Part shown: one piece after another, positions 9,851 to 18,078 of the stretch
How positions within the stretch are numbered: the stretch's first letter is position 1
How the letters are laid out: each line of letters starts with the position of its first letter
Origin: Eubacteriales Family XIII. Incertae Sedis bacterium
GTDB taxonomy: Bacteria > Bacillota > Clostridia > Peptostreptococcales > Anaerovoracaceae
DNA length: 64,000 nucleotides
Direction of reading: 5' to 3'
NCBI GenBank assembly: GCA_031261345.1
Contig: JAISKC010000036.1
Span: 1 to 64,000 of the forward strand
Made by a program: the position numbers and the translations under genes
Notes under the pieces: model-generated
Seen by the model: only the letters and a program-made list of their open reading frames with translations
What the model was told of the DNA's origin: nothing
The model's database searches: none

Positions 9851-10714
9851 ATGAGTAAGGTAATTGCAATAGCAAATCAAAAGGGCGGAGCTGGCAAGAC
9901 GACGACAGCTCTCAACCTCGGCGTATCACTCGCAACATTATCAAAGAAGGTCTTGTTGATTGATTGCGATCCGCAGGGAAATCTGACAACTGCAAGTGGT
10001 GTTTCAAATAACGACAATCTCGAATATACCCTGCACAATGTTTTGACGGCAATAATGGAGGAGTCAGAACTTCCGGAGGATGAGCAGTTTCTTATCAAAA
10101 CGAAATACTATGACCTCGTGCCGGCAAGCATTGACTTAGCAATGACAGAAGTTAGCTTACGCGATGAGATGGGTGGCGAAAGCACCCTATCCTATCTAGT
10201 CGAAAAATACAGAAAAAGTTATGACTATATCATTCTCGATACCAATCCGTATCTTGGGCTTCTGACAATCAATGCACTGGCGGCTGCAGATTCCGTTGTG
10301 ATACCCGTCAATCCGGAGCTGTGGTCTGCGACAGGACTGAACGCCCTACTCGCTACCATATATAAAGTTCGTAAACGGATAAATAAAGATTTGGTTGTCG
10401 AAGGCATTCTCATCACCAGAACAACAGAGAGAACGGTTTTGAACCGGACGGTGATAGAGATGATTGAAGACTTGTGTCGAGACAGATACCATATTTTTTC
10501 CTCGTCCATACCCGCATCAACGAAGGTTGGCGAGGCAAATTACAGTAGTCAGAGTATTGTTGAATACGACAAGAGCAACAAGGCTGCAGACGCACATTTG
10601 GCTTTTGCGCAAGAGATTGTTACACACAATCTTAGAGGCGAGGTTCCGGTGCCCGAGCGAAGCATATTTGGCTTTTGTGCAAGAGATTGTTACACTGGAG
10701 GAAGCTTGAAATGA
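9851..10714 (+). CDS. parA: ParA-family partition ATPase with altered C-terminus
   Basis: This 287-residue P-loop ATPase has the deviant Walker A KGGAGKTTT (residues 11-19), IDCDPQGN, and IILDTNP as Walker B, typical of ParA/Soj. It should position or stabilise the element's DNA together with ParB at 10847. The last 30 residues are abnormal: a 34-bp segment at 10592 is repeated 70 bp later at 10662, and 70 is not a multiple of three, so the tail reads in a new frame. Without the duplication the end would read EIVTLEEA. The ATPase core is intact, so the protein may still work. Confidence 0.88.
   Translation: MSKVIAIANQKGGAGKTTTALNLGVSLATLSKKVLLIDCDPQGNLTTASGVSNNDNLEYTLHNVLTAIMEESELPEDEQFLIKTKYYDLVPASIDLAMTEVSLRDEMGGESTLSYLVEKYRKSYDYIILDTNPYLGLLTINALAAADSVVIPVNPELWSATGLNALLATIYKVRKRINKDLVVEGILITRTTERTVLNRTVIEMIEDLCRDRYHIFSSSIPASTKVGEANYSSQSIVEYDKSNKAADAHLAFAQEIVTHNLRGEVPVPERSIFGFCARDCYTGGSLK
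10592..10695 (+). repeat. Frame-shifting 70-bp partial duplication in parA
   Basis: Segments 10592-10625 and 10662-10695 match except for three positions. They are separated by an unrelated 36-bp insert. The offset of 70 bp changes the reading frame of the parA end. Confidence 0.8.
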
Positions 10715-10833
10715 ATGAGCGTATGAACAAAAGAATACTGCGAGTGTTACTTCCGCAGCGTCCGACAAAATTCAAACTCGTCATAGGAACAATTGCATTG
10801 CTGATGATAATCGGCATGGCATTGATGAAATAG
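10711..10833 (+). CDS. Small single-helix membrane protein
   Basis: An ORF of 40 residues starts at an ATG overlapping the parA stop (ATGA) and has GGAGG 8 bp upstream. A basic N-terminal half with several Arg and Lys is followed by one hydrophobic helix (about residues 22-38) ending at MK. It sits in the parA-parB operon and ends 13 bp before parB. It is too short for a family call; the good ribosome binding site and coupling support translation. Confidence 0.55.
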   Translation: MNERMNKRILRVLLPQRPTKFKLVIGTIALLMIIGMALMK

Positions 10834-10846
10834 GAGGGATAGAACA

Positions 10847-11926
10847 ATGGCACAAAGAAAATTGGCAAATCCAATAGCTGATCTTTTCAATATTCCAATA
10901 ACAGAAGATGACATACGGGCAGTTCAAGGAAAGCCGCCTCTTGGTAGCACCAGCAAGGACTATCAAGTAATCGCTTTTGACCTGATGGATGACAATCCGG
11001 ACAATCACTTTAAGCTACATACCGAAGAACGAAAAGACGATTTTACGGAATCTATCCGGCAACATGGTATTATGCAACCGATTATTCTTAGAGGGTATAC
11101 GGGAGAAAAAAGATATCATATCCTTGCCGGACACAATCGGAAATATTCTGGAATGGATGCAGGACTGACAGAAGCTCCGGCAGTAATCAAGTGGGATATA
11201 TCAGATGAAGAAGCATATGCGTATGTTATGGAAACAAACATCTTGCAGCGTTCCTTCAAGGATTTGCTCCCTTCTGAGAAGGCGGAGATACTTCATTACC
11301 ATGCTGATAATATGTTTTCACAAGGCAAGAGAAATGATATAAAAAATGAACTTTTGAACCTCGAAAACTGTTCAAATTCCAACGAAGTTTCAACTTTGTC
11401 CCACGATGGGACAAAGTTGAGAACAGAAGATAAAATCGGCCTCGATTATGGATTGAGAAGTAGCTCAGTTGCTCGCTATCTACGAGTGTATATTCTCATT
11501 GATGAACTGAAGAAAATGCTTGATGAAAAGACAATAACTCTTACAGCTGCTGTCCAATTATCCTATCTATCGGAGAAAGACCAAAAGGAAGTAGCGAAGC
11601 AAATCGATCTAAGCGACTTCAAACTTGACCAGAAGAAAGCCGACTTATTACGCTCTTGCTCCGATGAGAAGAAGCTCGACGAGGAAAAAATATATCTCAT
11701 CCTATCCGGAGAGAAAACAGACAAACCAAAGAAGAAGCCAAACCGGACACCCACCGTGAAAATTGACAAAGACAGGTTTAGCCGCCATTTTTCCGGCACG
11801 CAGAAGGACATAGAGGTTCAGGAAATTGTCGGCAACGTACTTGACGCGAGGGAAGTATTCAAGGCTCATTTTGGAAGAGACCTCACCGGTGAGGAGATGC
11901 AAGCGCTAATAGAAAACACAAAATAG
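10847..11926 (+). CDS. parB: ParB-family partition protein
   Basis: This 359-residue protein has the ParB N-terminal nuclease-like core, with DNPDNHF, SIRQHGIMQPIILR, and GEKRYHILAGHNRKY (the family's GERRxxA-type box). A helical DNA-binding middle and a C-terminal domain follow. GGAGGGATAG precedes the ATG. It should bind parS-like sites and act with ParA. The palindrome cluster at 14242 is a candidate binding region, which is an inference. Such pairs are common on conjugative elements of Firmicutes. Confidence 0.88.
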   Translation: MAQRKLANPIADLFNIPITEDDIRAVQGKPPLGSTSKDYQVIAFDLMDDNPDNHFKLHTEERKDDFTESIRQHGIMQPIILRGYTGEKRYHILAGHNRKYSGMDAGLTEAPAVIKWDISDEEAYAYVMETNILQRSFKDLLPSEKAEILHYHADNMFSQGKRNDIKNELLNLENCSNSNEVSTLSHDGTKLRTEDKIGLDYGLRSSSVARYLRVYILIDELKKMLDEKTITLTAAVQLSYLSEKDQKEVAKQIDLSDFKLDQKKADLLRSCSDEKKLDEEKIYLILSGEKTDKPKKKPNRTPTVKIDKDRFSRHFSGTQKDIEVQEIVGNVLDAREVFKAHFGRDLTGEEMQALIENTK

Positions 11927-12013
11927 TTCAAGCGCCCTATCCCAACAAATAGAGAATCTGAAATAGAGAGCTTTTTGCAAGGCTCTCTATTTATGTGAAA
12001 GGAGGTGTCTGCA

Positions 12014-12928
12014 ATGGCATTTACCTGTTATGTTGAAAAGAAATTTCATAAAAAAAGCCTTGTCCTTATTGAATATATCAACATGATAATTTCCGAATAT
12101 GCCGAGCAGGGATATACCCTAACGCTTAGGCAGGTGTATTATCAGCTCGTATCAAGGGACATGATAGAAAATAATGAGCGTAGCTATAAGAATATTGGTT
12201 CACTCATAAATGACGGAAGGCTTGCCGGTCTTATTGACTGGGATGCGATTGAAGATAGGACGAGGATGCTGAGAGGAAACGTTCATTGGGACTCTCCGGC
12301 AGATATAATTGAGGCAACAGCCAAGCAGTATCATACGAACCTATGGACAGCGCAATCATACCACGTTGAGGTATGGGTGGAGAAAGACGCACTTGTTGAA
12401 GTTATAGGCATAGCTGCTCGCAAGTTTGATGTAGACTATTTCTCATGCCGTGGCTATACTTCACAATCAGAGATGCACTCCGCAGCTCGGAGACTCAAAT
12501 ACTGGCAAAATAAAGGTAAGGAAATAGCTATACTTCACTTGGGAGACCATGATCCTTCCGGTATAGATATGAGCAGGGACATTGTGGAAAGGCTATCATT
12601 TTTCGGCGTTGATGTTGAATTCCAAAGACTAGCATTAAACTTCGACCAAATTGAGGAATATAATCCTCCTCCAAATCCCGCGAAAATGACAGACCCCCGC
12701 TCGCTTGGATATATTGACATCTACGGCAGAAGTTCATGGGAGCTTGATGCTCTCGACCCTTCTATTATAGACAGGCTTATTACTTCCAACGTGGAAAAAT
12801 ATATAGATGTGCCCATGTTTGAGAAGGCTGTGGAAAGACAGGAAGAGGAACGTACCATATTGGAAGATATGTCGATTTACTATTCTGACATAGCAAAAGC
12901 AATCGCTATTGCAAAGAGTCGCGCTTAG
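12014..12928 (+). CDS. TOPRIM-like protein of conjugative elements
   Basis: In this 304-residue protein, the C-terminal part of its core has a glutamate motif, VWVEKDAL (E123), and an aspartate motif, HLGDHDPSG (178-183), matching the E and DxD of TOPRIM domains as in Spo11/TopoVI-A-like proteins. The N-terminal part, with LTLRQVYYQL, is helical and may bind DNA. AAAGGAGGTG precedes the ATG at 12014; an in-frame GTG at 12005 is less likely. It lies between parB and a TOPRIM primase-like gene, so a role in element DNA processing is likely. The reaction is not established. Confidence 0.7.
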   Translation: MAFTCYVEKKFHKKSLVLIEYINMIISEYAEQGYTLTLRQVYYQLVSRDMIENNERSYKNIGSLINDGRLAGLIDWDAIEDRTRMLRGNVHWDSPADIIEATAKQYHTNLWTAQSYHVEVWVEKDALVEVIGIAARKFDVDYFSCRGYTSQSEMHSAARRLKYWQNKGKEIAILHLGDHDPSGIDMSRDIVERLSFFGVDVEFQRLALNFDQIEEYNPPPNPAKMTDPRSLGYIDIYGRSSWELDALDPSIIDRLITSNVEKYIDVPMFEKAVERQEEERTILEDMSIYYSDIAKAIAIAKSRA

Positions 12929-12952
12929 GAATAGAAAAATAGGAGGTGTCAA

Positions 12953-14119
12953 ATGGCAGAGAGAAAACATTTTACGGATGAAGAAATTGCTAAGGCTGAC
13001 AGCGTGGATATTATTGACCTTGCGAAGCGGCTTGGCTATGACCTGAAGAAAGGTGATAGTGGCAGCATGAAAGCAAATGGGGAAGGTGGTCTGTACTTCT
13101 ATCCTGATGGCAACCGATATTGGCGGTTTGGATCTGGCGAAAAAGGTGGAGCCATTTCGCTCGTGGAAATGAGAACAGGTAGAAGTTTTCCAGAGGCTGT
13201 AAAGTATCTTCTGGGAGATTCAGAAGCATATGTAACGCCCTCTTCTTCCCAGTCTTCATATCATAAAGAGCCGAAGGTGAAAGCTGACCTTGTGCTTCCG
13301 GACAAAGCCCCAAACATCAAACGTGCTTACTGGTATTTGCTCGGACACCGGAAACTCGACTCTAAGATTGTGTCGGATCTCATTCAAGAGAAAAAGATAT
13401 TTCAGGATGCAAGGGGAAACGCGGTATTTGTCGGGTATGACAAAGACGGCACAACGCCGAAATACTGCAACAAGCGAGGCACGTATGTCGAGAATCCTTA
13501 CAAGAAGGACCAGCTTGGCAGTGATAAGTCATATCCATTTCATATAGCTGGCACCGGCGACAAGGTTGTTGTTTGCGAGAGCCCCATCGACGCTATCGCT
13601 CATGCAACGCTATACAAACGCTTTGGTTTGGAGCCTTATGCCCAGCACCATATATCCTTGGGCTGTCTTTCAGACAAAGCTTTGGAAAAGTTTCTTTCTT
13701 GGCATCCGGAGATCCAAAGAATTGTATTTGCCTATGACAATGATGTGAATGGGCAGATTACGAAAAAGGATGGATCTATAGAAAAGCATAATTGGGGTCA
13801 GGAAGCGGCTGTGGCGGCCGCAAAGAAGTATAAGGAACTCGGATATAAGGTTTCCATAAAAACTCCAGCAATGAAGGATTTCAGCGAGGATTTGATAATG
13901 TATACCAAGCAGAGCGAACCGCATCCTCGCGAATCAGAAACGGAGGCACAGCTTACAGGACTGAATGATAAAACAAACTTCATTAGAGACCGATACGGTA
14001 GTGATGGCGTTATCGACCCGATTGATGGCACAGCGACCAATTTGCCATCACGGGAAGCGACGGATGACATCCGTGAATTGGTATACGAAGAAGAATATGA
14101 ATTGGAAATGGAGATATGA
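12953..14119 (+). CDS. DUF3991/TOPRIM primase-like protein
   Basis: This 388-residue protein is typical of conjugative elements. Residues 10-90 form a small domain resembling that before the TOPRIM fold (YWRFGSGEKGG, PEAVKYLLG). The TOPRIM motifs are VVCESPIDAIA (E209) and FAYDNDVNG (D262, D264). These residues bind metal in primases. It lacks the CHC2 zinc finger of full DnaG-like primases. GGAGGTGTC precedes the ATG. A role in priming transferred-strand replication is inferred from family and context. Confidence 0.8.
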   Translation: MAERKHFTDEEIAKADSVDIIDLAKRLGYDLKKGDSGSMKANGEGGLYFYPDGNRYWRFGSGEKGGAISLVEMRTGRSFPEAVKYLLGDSEAYVTPSSSQSSYHKEPKVKADLVLPDKAPNIKRAYWYLLGHRKLDSKIVSDLIQEKKIFQDARGNAVFVGYDKDGTTPKYCNKRGTYVENPYKKDQLGSDKSYPFHIAGTGDKVVVCESPIDAIAHATLYKRFGLEPYAQHHISLGCLSDKALEKFLSWHPEIQRIVFAYDNDVNGQITKKDGSIEKHNWGQEAAVAAAKKYKELGYKVSIKTPAMKDFSEDLIMYTKQSEPHPRESETEAQLTGLNDKTNFIRDRYGSDGVIDPIDGTATNLPSREATDDIRELVYEEEYELEMEI

Positions 14120-14241
14120 CACCAAAATTCCTTTTTTTCCGTTTTACAAGAATACTTCAAGGCTGAAGAGGAACACACGATATGCTGCACCAAAGATTAG
14201 TGTCGCACCAATATCTGGGAGTTTTATTGAAGGCAGGAATA

Positions 14242-14328
14242 GGTGTGTTACACACACCATGGAACAGCTTGAACGCAAAGCGTTCAACGTGTGTTACAGG
14301 GCGGTTTTTTGTGTTACAAGCGTAACAC
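14242..14328. repeat. Cluster of perfect palindromes and TGTGTTAC octamers
   Basis: Three perfect inverted repeats lie within 87 bp: GGTGTGT-TAC-ACACACC (14242-14258), TTGAACGC-AAA-GCGTTCAA (14269-14287) and GTGTTAC-AAGC-GTAACAC (14311-14328). The octamer TGTGTTAC occurs at 14244, 14290 and 14310 and inverted at 14322. This looks like a multi-site protein-binding region: parS-like, iteron-like, oriT-associated, or an operator for the toxin-antitoxin genes downstream. The last palindrome overlaps the predicted -35 region. Confidence 0.65.
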
Positions 14329-14350
14329 ATGTTTATAAATGATGTATAAT
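14322..14350 (+). promoter_or_regulatory. Promoter of the MNT/HEPN pair
   Basis: TATAAT is at 14345-14350 with GTAACA 17 bp upstream as a weak -35. The -35 overlaps the GTGTTAC palindrome, so binding there would repress transcription. Confidence 0.5.
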
Positions 14351-14394
14351 GAGAGAAAAGCGATAGGCAACTGCTTGAGAAAAAATCGGAGGTG

Positions 14395-14727
14395 ATGACA
14401 ATTCTTTATTCAATTGATGACATCAAAAAAAAGATAACACCAATTGCGGAGAGATACAATATTTCGCATATGTATCTTTTTGGTTCGTATGCAAGAAATG
14501 AAGCCACAGAAAAAAGTGATATTGATATTTTAATAGATAGAAAAGATTCAAAGATTAAAAGCCTTTTCCAGTTGGCCGGTCTACAGCAAGAGTTACAAGA
14601 TGAATTGGAAAAAAACATTGATGTCTTAACAGAGCAAGCTTTAGAGGATAACACACAAAGAATCGAGAGCGATAGAATTTATGACAATATTCTAAGAGAA
14701 AGAGTGGTTTTGTATGAAAGACAGTGA
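14395..14727 (+). CDS. MNT-type nucleotidyltransferase antitoxin (MntA-like)
   Basis: A small nucleotidyltransferase of 110 residues with the GS-x10-DxD active-site pattern: FGSYARNE then SDIDILID (G30, S31, D42, D44). In type VII toxin-antitoxin pairs such enzymes add AMP to a tyrosine of the HEPN partner and silence it. The partner gene overlaps its end by 14 bp. GGAGG lies very close to the ATG, so a slightly different start is possible. Confidence 0.85.
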   Translation: MTILYSIDDIKKKITPIAERYNISHMYLFGSYARNEATEKSDIDILIDRKDSKIKSLFQLAGLQQELQDELEKNIDVLTEQALEDNTQRIESDRIYDNILRERVVLYERQ

Positions 14728-15079
14728 TAAGCAAAGACTCGAACATATGAGAGCGTATTGTATTGATATTTCAAAAACGATTGCTCGGTTTGGTGATGAG
14801 TTTGAGATTTTCATTTCAGATTTTGATTATTTTAACTCAGTATCAATGAGTATTTTACAAATTGGTGAGCTTGCAAATAGTCTATCAGATGAGTATAAAA
14901 ATCAAACAAAGGCTCAAATGCCGTGGGGTATGATTAGAAATACAAGAAACATCTTGGCACATACATACCATAGGGCAGATAAAGAAATAATCTGGGAAAC
15001 TGCAAGGTCAGACATTCCGACTGTTTGTAATTTCTGTGAAGAGCAACTTATGACGGCAGAAGAGACCGATAATGAGTAA
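14714..15079 (+). CDS. HEPN-domain toxin (HepT-like, DUF86)
   Basis: An all-helical protein of 121 residues carrying the RX4HXY motif of HEPN RNases: R78, H83 and Y85 in RNTRNILAHTY. HepT proteins cleave RNA, and the tyrosine is the residue modified by the MNT antitoxin. Gene order (antitoxin first) and a 14-bp overlap match MntA-HepT pairs. It probably stabilises the element or acts in defence. Confidence 0.85.
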   Translation: MKDSDKQRLEHMRAYCIDISKTIARFGDEFEIFISDFDYFNSVSMSILQIGELANSLSDEYKNQTKAQMPWGMIRNTRNILAHTYHRADKEIIWETARSDIPTVCNFCEEQLMTAEETDNE

Positions 15080-15158
15080 AAAGCGATAGGTAACTGCTTA
15101 GTAAGTTTTAGGAAATAGAAGGTTGAATATAATTGAACAGAAGGGAACAGGTTGTGTA

Positions 15159-15380
15159 ATGTCTGAATATATTGTGAAATTTGATTGGGACAATGAGGCG
15201 GACGTCTGGGTTGCATCGAGCGAGGATATTCCAGGATTGGTGTTAGAATCCGGCTCAATTGACGCACTCATTGAGCGAGTTCGTTTTGCTGCACCTGAAC
15301 TACTTGCCCTTAATGGTGCAAAAGAAAACAACCTCTCTCTTTGTTTTAAATCAGAGAGACATGAGAGGGTTGCTGTCTGA
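15159..15380 (+). CDS. DUF1902-family small protein
   Basis: This 73-residue protein matches DUF1902, with a beta-rich core: FDWDNEADVWVA, DIPGLVLES and FAAPELLALNG. This family has a HicB-like half and often occurs near toxin-antitoxin genes. The start at 15159 is preferred over a TTG at 15123, because the family begins about there. It is followed by a DUF2442 gene; together they may be an incomplete toxin-antitoxin set. Function is not established. Confidence 0.65.
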   Translation: MSEYIVKFDWDNEADVWVASSEDIPGLVLESGSIDALIERVRFAAPELLALNGAKENNLSLCFKSERHERVAV

Positions 15381-15410
15381 TGGCTGAATTTGAGAAAAGG
15401 GGTTGGAGTG

Positions 15411-15653
15411 ATGATTCTATATCCAAAGCTTAAAGGTGTCGAAGCAATCAAAGAATATTTGTTACTATTGGATTTTGATGGTGAAAAAAGACTCTATGAT
15501 TTTTCACCTAACTTAGATCATCCATATTACAAGGAGCTTTCTGAGCCCGCACTATTCCGCTCTGTTTGTGTTCGTGATGGCGAAATTGAATGGGCAACGG
15601 GACAGGACTTTTGCCCACATACACTTTATGAAAAGAGTCTGCCAGTAAATTAG
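15411..15653 (+). CDS. DUF2442-family small protein
   Basis: An 80-residue protein with the DUF2442 pattern: LLLLDFDGEKRLYDFSP, ALFRSVCVRDGEIEW, and a CPHTLYEKS ending. The family is often beside DUF4160 and is suspected to be toxin-antitoxin related, but no DUF4160 gene is present here. GGTTGGAG precedes the ATG. A terminator follows 22 bp after the stop. Confidence 0.65.
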   Translation: MILYPKLKGVEAIKEYLLLLDFDGEKRLYDFSPNLDHPYYKELSEPALFRSVCVRDGEIEWATGQDFCPHTLYEKSLPVN

Positions 15654-15675
15654 AGGATACCATCATACCGGTCTG

Positions 15676-15705
15676 AAAGGCGAGCTGCAGTGTGGTTCGC
15701 CTTTT
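15676..15705 (+). terminator. Intrinsic terminator
   Basis: AAAGGCGA and TCGCCTTTT form a stem with a T tail after the DUF2442 gene. A very similar hairpin sharing GGCGAGCTG lies at 16283, so the two may be copies. Confidence 0.65.
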
Positions 15706-15727
15706 GTGTACCGGTGAAAGGATAGAC

Positions 15728-16252
15728 ATGAGAGTTTCGAAAAAAAGTGCCACTGCTTTAATTGCTGTGCTAATCGCTATAGCGTTGATATACTTCGCAC
15801 TTCAAAAGGACAAGGATGAGCCTGAATGGCAGGATACGATGTCTCCTTATACGGTGACGGATGTTATAGATGGCGACACTTTTACGGTTTCTACCGGTGA
15901 GAAGGTTCGACTGATTGGCATCGATACTCCTGAAGTGCATCATTCTGACGAGAAGAGGAATGTGCCTTTTGGCGAGGTTGCTTCCGAATACACGAGAAGC
16001 CTTCTCCTAGGGAAATCGGTGATACTCGAATTCGATGAGGAAAGAACCGATAAATATGGCAGGCTTCTTGCATATGTTTATCTTGAAGATGGCATTTTCT
16101 TCAATGAAAGTCTTGTGCGCAAAGGTTACGCTCGCACGATGACCATTCCGCCGAACGTGACTTACGAGAAATTATTAAATAAAGCAGAAAGGGAAGCAAA
16201 GAGATCTGGCATCGGCATTTGGGAAGACTACGAAAATATCTTTCCAAAATAG
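15728..16252 (+). CDS. Membrane-anchored thermonuclease-like protein
   Basis: A staphylococcal nuclease-fold protein of 174 residues. It has one N-terminal hydrophobic helix (about 8-25), acting as an uncleaved anchor or signal, then the SNase core with VIDGDTF, VRLIGIDTPE (R61, D66, E69) and DKYGRLLAYVYL (R112), which carry the family's Ca-binding and catalytic residues. AAAGGATAG precedes the ATG. Such extracellular nucleases often ride on conjugative elements. It could degrade DNA outside the membrane; the benefit to the element is unclear. Confidence 0.85.
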   Translation: MRVSKKSATALIAVLIAIALIYFALQKDKDEPEWQDTMSPYTVTDVIDGDTFTVSTGEKVRLIGIDTPEVHHSDEKRNVPFGEVASEYTRSLLLGKSVILEFDEERTDKYGRLLAYVYLEDGIFFNESLVRKGYARTMTIPPNVTYEKLLNKAEREAKRSGIGIWEDYENIFPK

Positions 16253-16282
16253 GCTATTGGCTGAAATAAATAATACTACTAG

Positions 16283-16312
16283 AGGGCGAGCTGACTGATG
16301 GCTTGCCTTTTT
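16283..16312 (+). terminator. Probable intrinsic terminator
   Basis: GGGCGAGC and GGCTTGCC form a stem with a GU pair, followed by TTTTT, after the nuclease gene and just before the mobilization genes. Confidence 0.55.
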
Positions 16313-16330
16313 GATTGGGAGAGAAGAGAA

Positions 16331-16786
16331 ATGGGAAAATCAAAACCTAAAGCTAACACCGTATATTGCCCTGTGCGAATTCCGGACAGTATGGACACGC
16401 AGTTAAAGATGTTGGCTGCGAAACGACATACAACATCCTCAGCTCTAATAAGGGAATTTATCGAGGCCGGACTACGCAATGAACCTGATGAGGGCGAAGT
16501 TGATTTGATTGCGAAGGTGGTAAGACAGGAGATGAAGGTGCAGCTTGATAAACAGATTGATCGCTTGGCAAAGATGAATATGAAAATAGGGAAGATCTCC
16601 GGAGGAGGATATTATCTTCTCCTTCGGATGCTACTTTCTCATGGACTTACAAATGCTTCGACCGTCGCAGAGCTTGCGACGGAGAGTCGGAAGATGGGAG
16701 TGCGTTTTATGCAGATGAAAGATAGCGAAGTAAATGAGTATCTTGAAGATGAAGATCAAGCACTCTTCGATGCGCAGAAGCTATAA
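16331..16786 (+). CDS. Ribbon-helix-helix mobilization accessory protein
   Basis: This 151-residue protein has an N-terminal ribbon-helix-helix region (YCPVRIPDSMDTQLKML, then TTSSALIREFIEAGL) and a helical C-terminal part with a long predicted coil. It lies 12 bp upstream of the relaxase, which is the usual place of MobC-like or TraY-like accessory factors that bind oriT and recruit the relaxase. GGGAGAGAAG precedes the ATG at 16331. Confidence 0.7.
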   Translation: MGKSKPKANTVYCPVRIPDSMDTQLKMLAAKRHTTSSALIREFIEAGLRNEPDEGEVDLIAKVVRQEMKVQLDKQIDRLAKMNMKIGKISGGGYYLLLRMLLSHGLTNASTVAELATESRKMGVRFMQMKDSEVNEYLEDEDQALFDAQKL

Positions 16787-16798
16787 GGGTGAAGTGTA

Positions 16799-18067
16799 TT
16801 GAGCATACTAATGTATAAACAGCGGCATAAACCTGTAAATGAGAAGAGAACAGCTTCAAAGAATTACGCTCACGTGAAATATATCGCAACACGCCCAGGC
16901 GTGATGAAAAATGAGGCAAACGGCCATGGGCTGTTTGGGCGAATATCCGGAATAGAACAAGACGAATTTCCAACGTGGGAAGAGGTTGCAAAAAAAGTGT
17001 ATCGAGTTTCAAAGGAGGGAAAGAACGTCTATCGCCCAATTATATCTTTCAAGGCTGAGACGGCCGCAGAACTCGGAATAAAAAACAATAAGGATTGGCA
17101 AAAGTATGTTGAACAGAACATCGCAACTCTTGCCGAGAAGAATGGCATAAAAATACAAAACATGTGTTATTGTGCTGCAGCTCATTACAGCAGATCTCAT
17201 CCACATGTTCATATTGTGTTTTGGGACAAAGCACAAGAAGTTGTGAAAAACTTCGTGCATCCGGAAATCGTGAACAGTGCAAGGAAACAGCTTATAAAGG
17301 ATACATTTGCTGAGCAAATAAAAGAGTATTACGAGGAAAAAGATAAGAGTTACAAGAGCATACTCAGCATCACAGACGAGAATATTACAGAATACGAAGA
17401 GTATGTTAAATCAATAAATCCGGAAGAGGAGAGAGCTATGGCCGAGTGGCTCGGACTCGACGAGGCAGAAGACCATGAGGCTGCATACCTTCATATTCTG
17501 AAGGACAGGGCGGTATTGCCACTCGCAGCACATCTTTATGAGCTGAAAGAGAAAATGCCAAGAAGCGGAAGAATGACCTTTGGATTTTTGCCTGAAGAGC
17601 TCAAGGGGAGCGTTCGCAATATTGCAGAGGAGCTGATTGATAACAGTCCCCACTTAAAGGAAGAGGTTGACCGCTATGTAGAGAGTAAGATGAATCTGTT
17701 TGGAATGTATTATGCTAAGGAATCGGCAGAGGGCGAGCCTCCCGAAAAAGCAGAAAAACGTGCCGAAGCATGGAAACATAAGGAGGCAGGTTTTCATGGT
17801 GAGGTGGTGGACATTATCGCAAAAAGGATTGTTAGAGTAGAGGCGGAAATCATTAAGGCCGAGGGTCGAGGTGTTGATTTTGAAAACAATGAGGATGCTA
17901 GAAACTACTATTCTGAGTCGGTGCTAATGGACGTGTTCAGTTTTCTTGTGAGGCTCACGAGAAGTCATGATGCACCAGGTAACAAAGGCCATCGTAATGG
18001 AGATCTCTCGAAGGCAGCAAGGATAGAGAAAATGCTAGAAGCACAAGATCATGGTCTTGGGAGGTAG
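16799..18067 (+). CDS. MobP-family relaxase (MobP3-like)
   Basis: A 422-residue nicking enzyme for conjugative transfer. The N-terminus has NYAHVKYIATRPGV (candidate catalytic tyrosines Y23 and Y28) and the His triad region AAAHYSRSHPHVHIVFW (HPHVH at 134-138), matching MobP3-type relaxases. The C-terminal half is helical and charged. The start used is TTG at 16799 with AAGGGTGAAG upstream; an ATG 12 bp further is poorly spaced. It is followed by VirD4. oriT would be expected near 16.2-16.8 kb. Confidence 0.85.
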   Translation: MSILMYKQRHKPVNEKRTASKNYAHVKYIATRPGVMKNEANGHGLFGRISGIEQDEFPTWEEVAKKVYRVSKEGKNVYRPIISFKAETAAELGIKNNKDWQKYVEQNIATLAEKNGIKIQNMCYCAAAHYSRSHPHVHIVFWDKAQEVVKNFVHPEIVNSARKQLIKDTFAEQIKEYYEEKDKSYKSILSITDENITEYEEYVKSINPEEERAMAEWLGLDEAEDHEAAYLHILKDRAVLPLAAHLYELKEKMPRSGRMTFGFLPEELKGSVRNIAEELIDNSPHLKEEVDRYVESKMNLFGMYYAKESAEGEPPEKAEKRAEAWKHKEAGFHGEVVDIIAKRIVRVEAEIIKAEGRGVDFENNEDARNYYSESVLMDVFSFLVRLTRSHDAPGNKGHRNGDLSKAARIEKMLEAQDHGLGR

Positions 18068-18078
18068 AAAGGAGTGTT

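Noticed and set aside
12014..12928. Integrase or resolvase for the element
   Set aside because: The protein has TOPRIM motifs and lacks the Arg-His-Arg-Tyr set or a serine-recombinase start.
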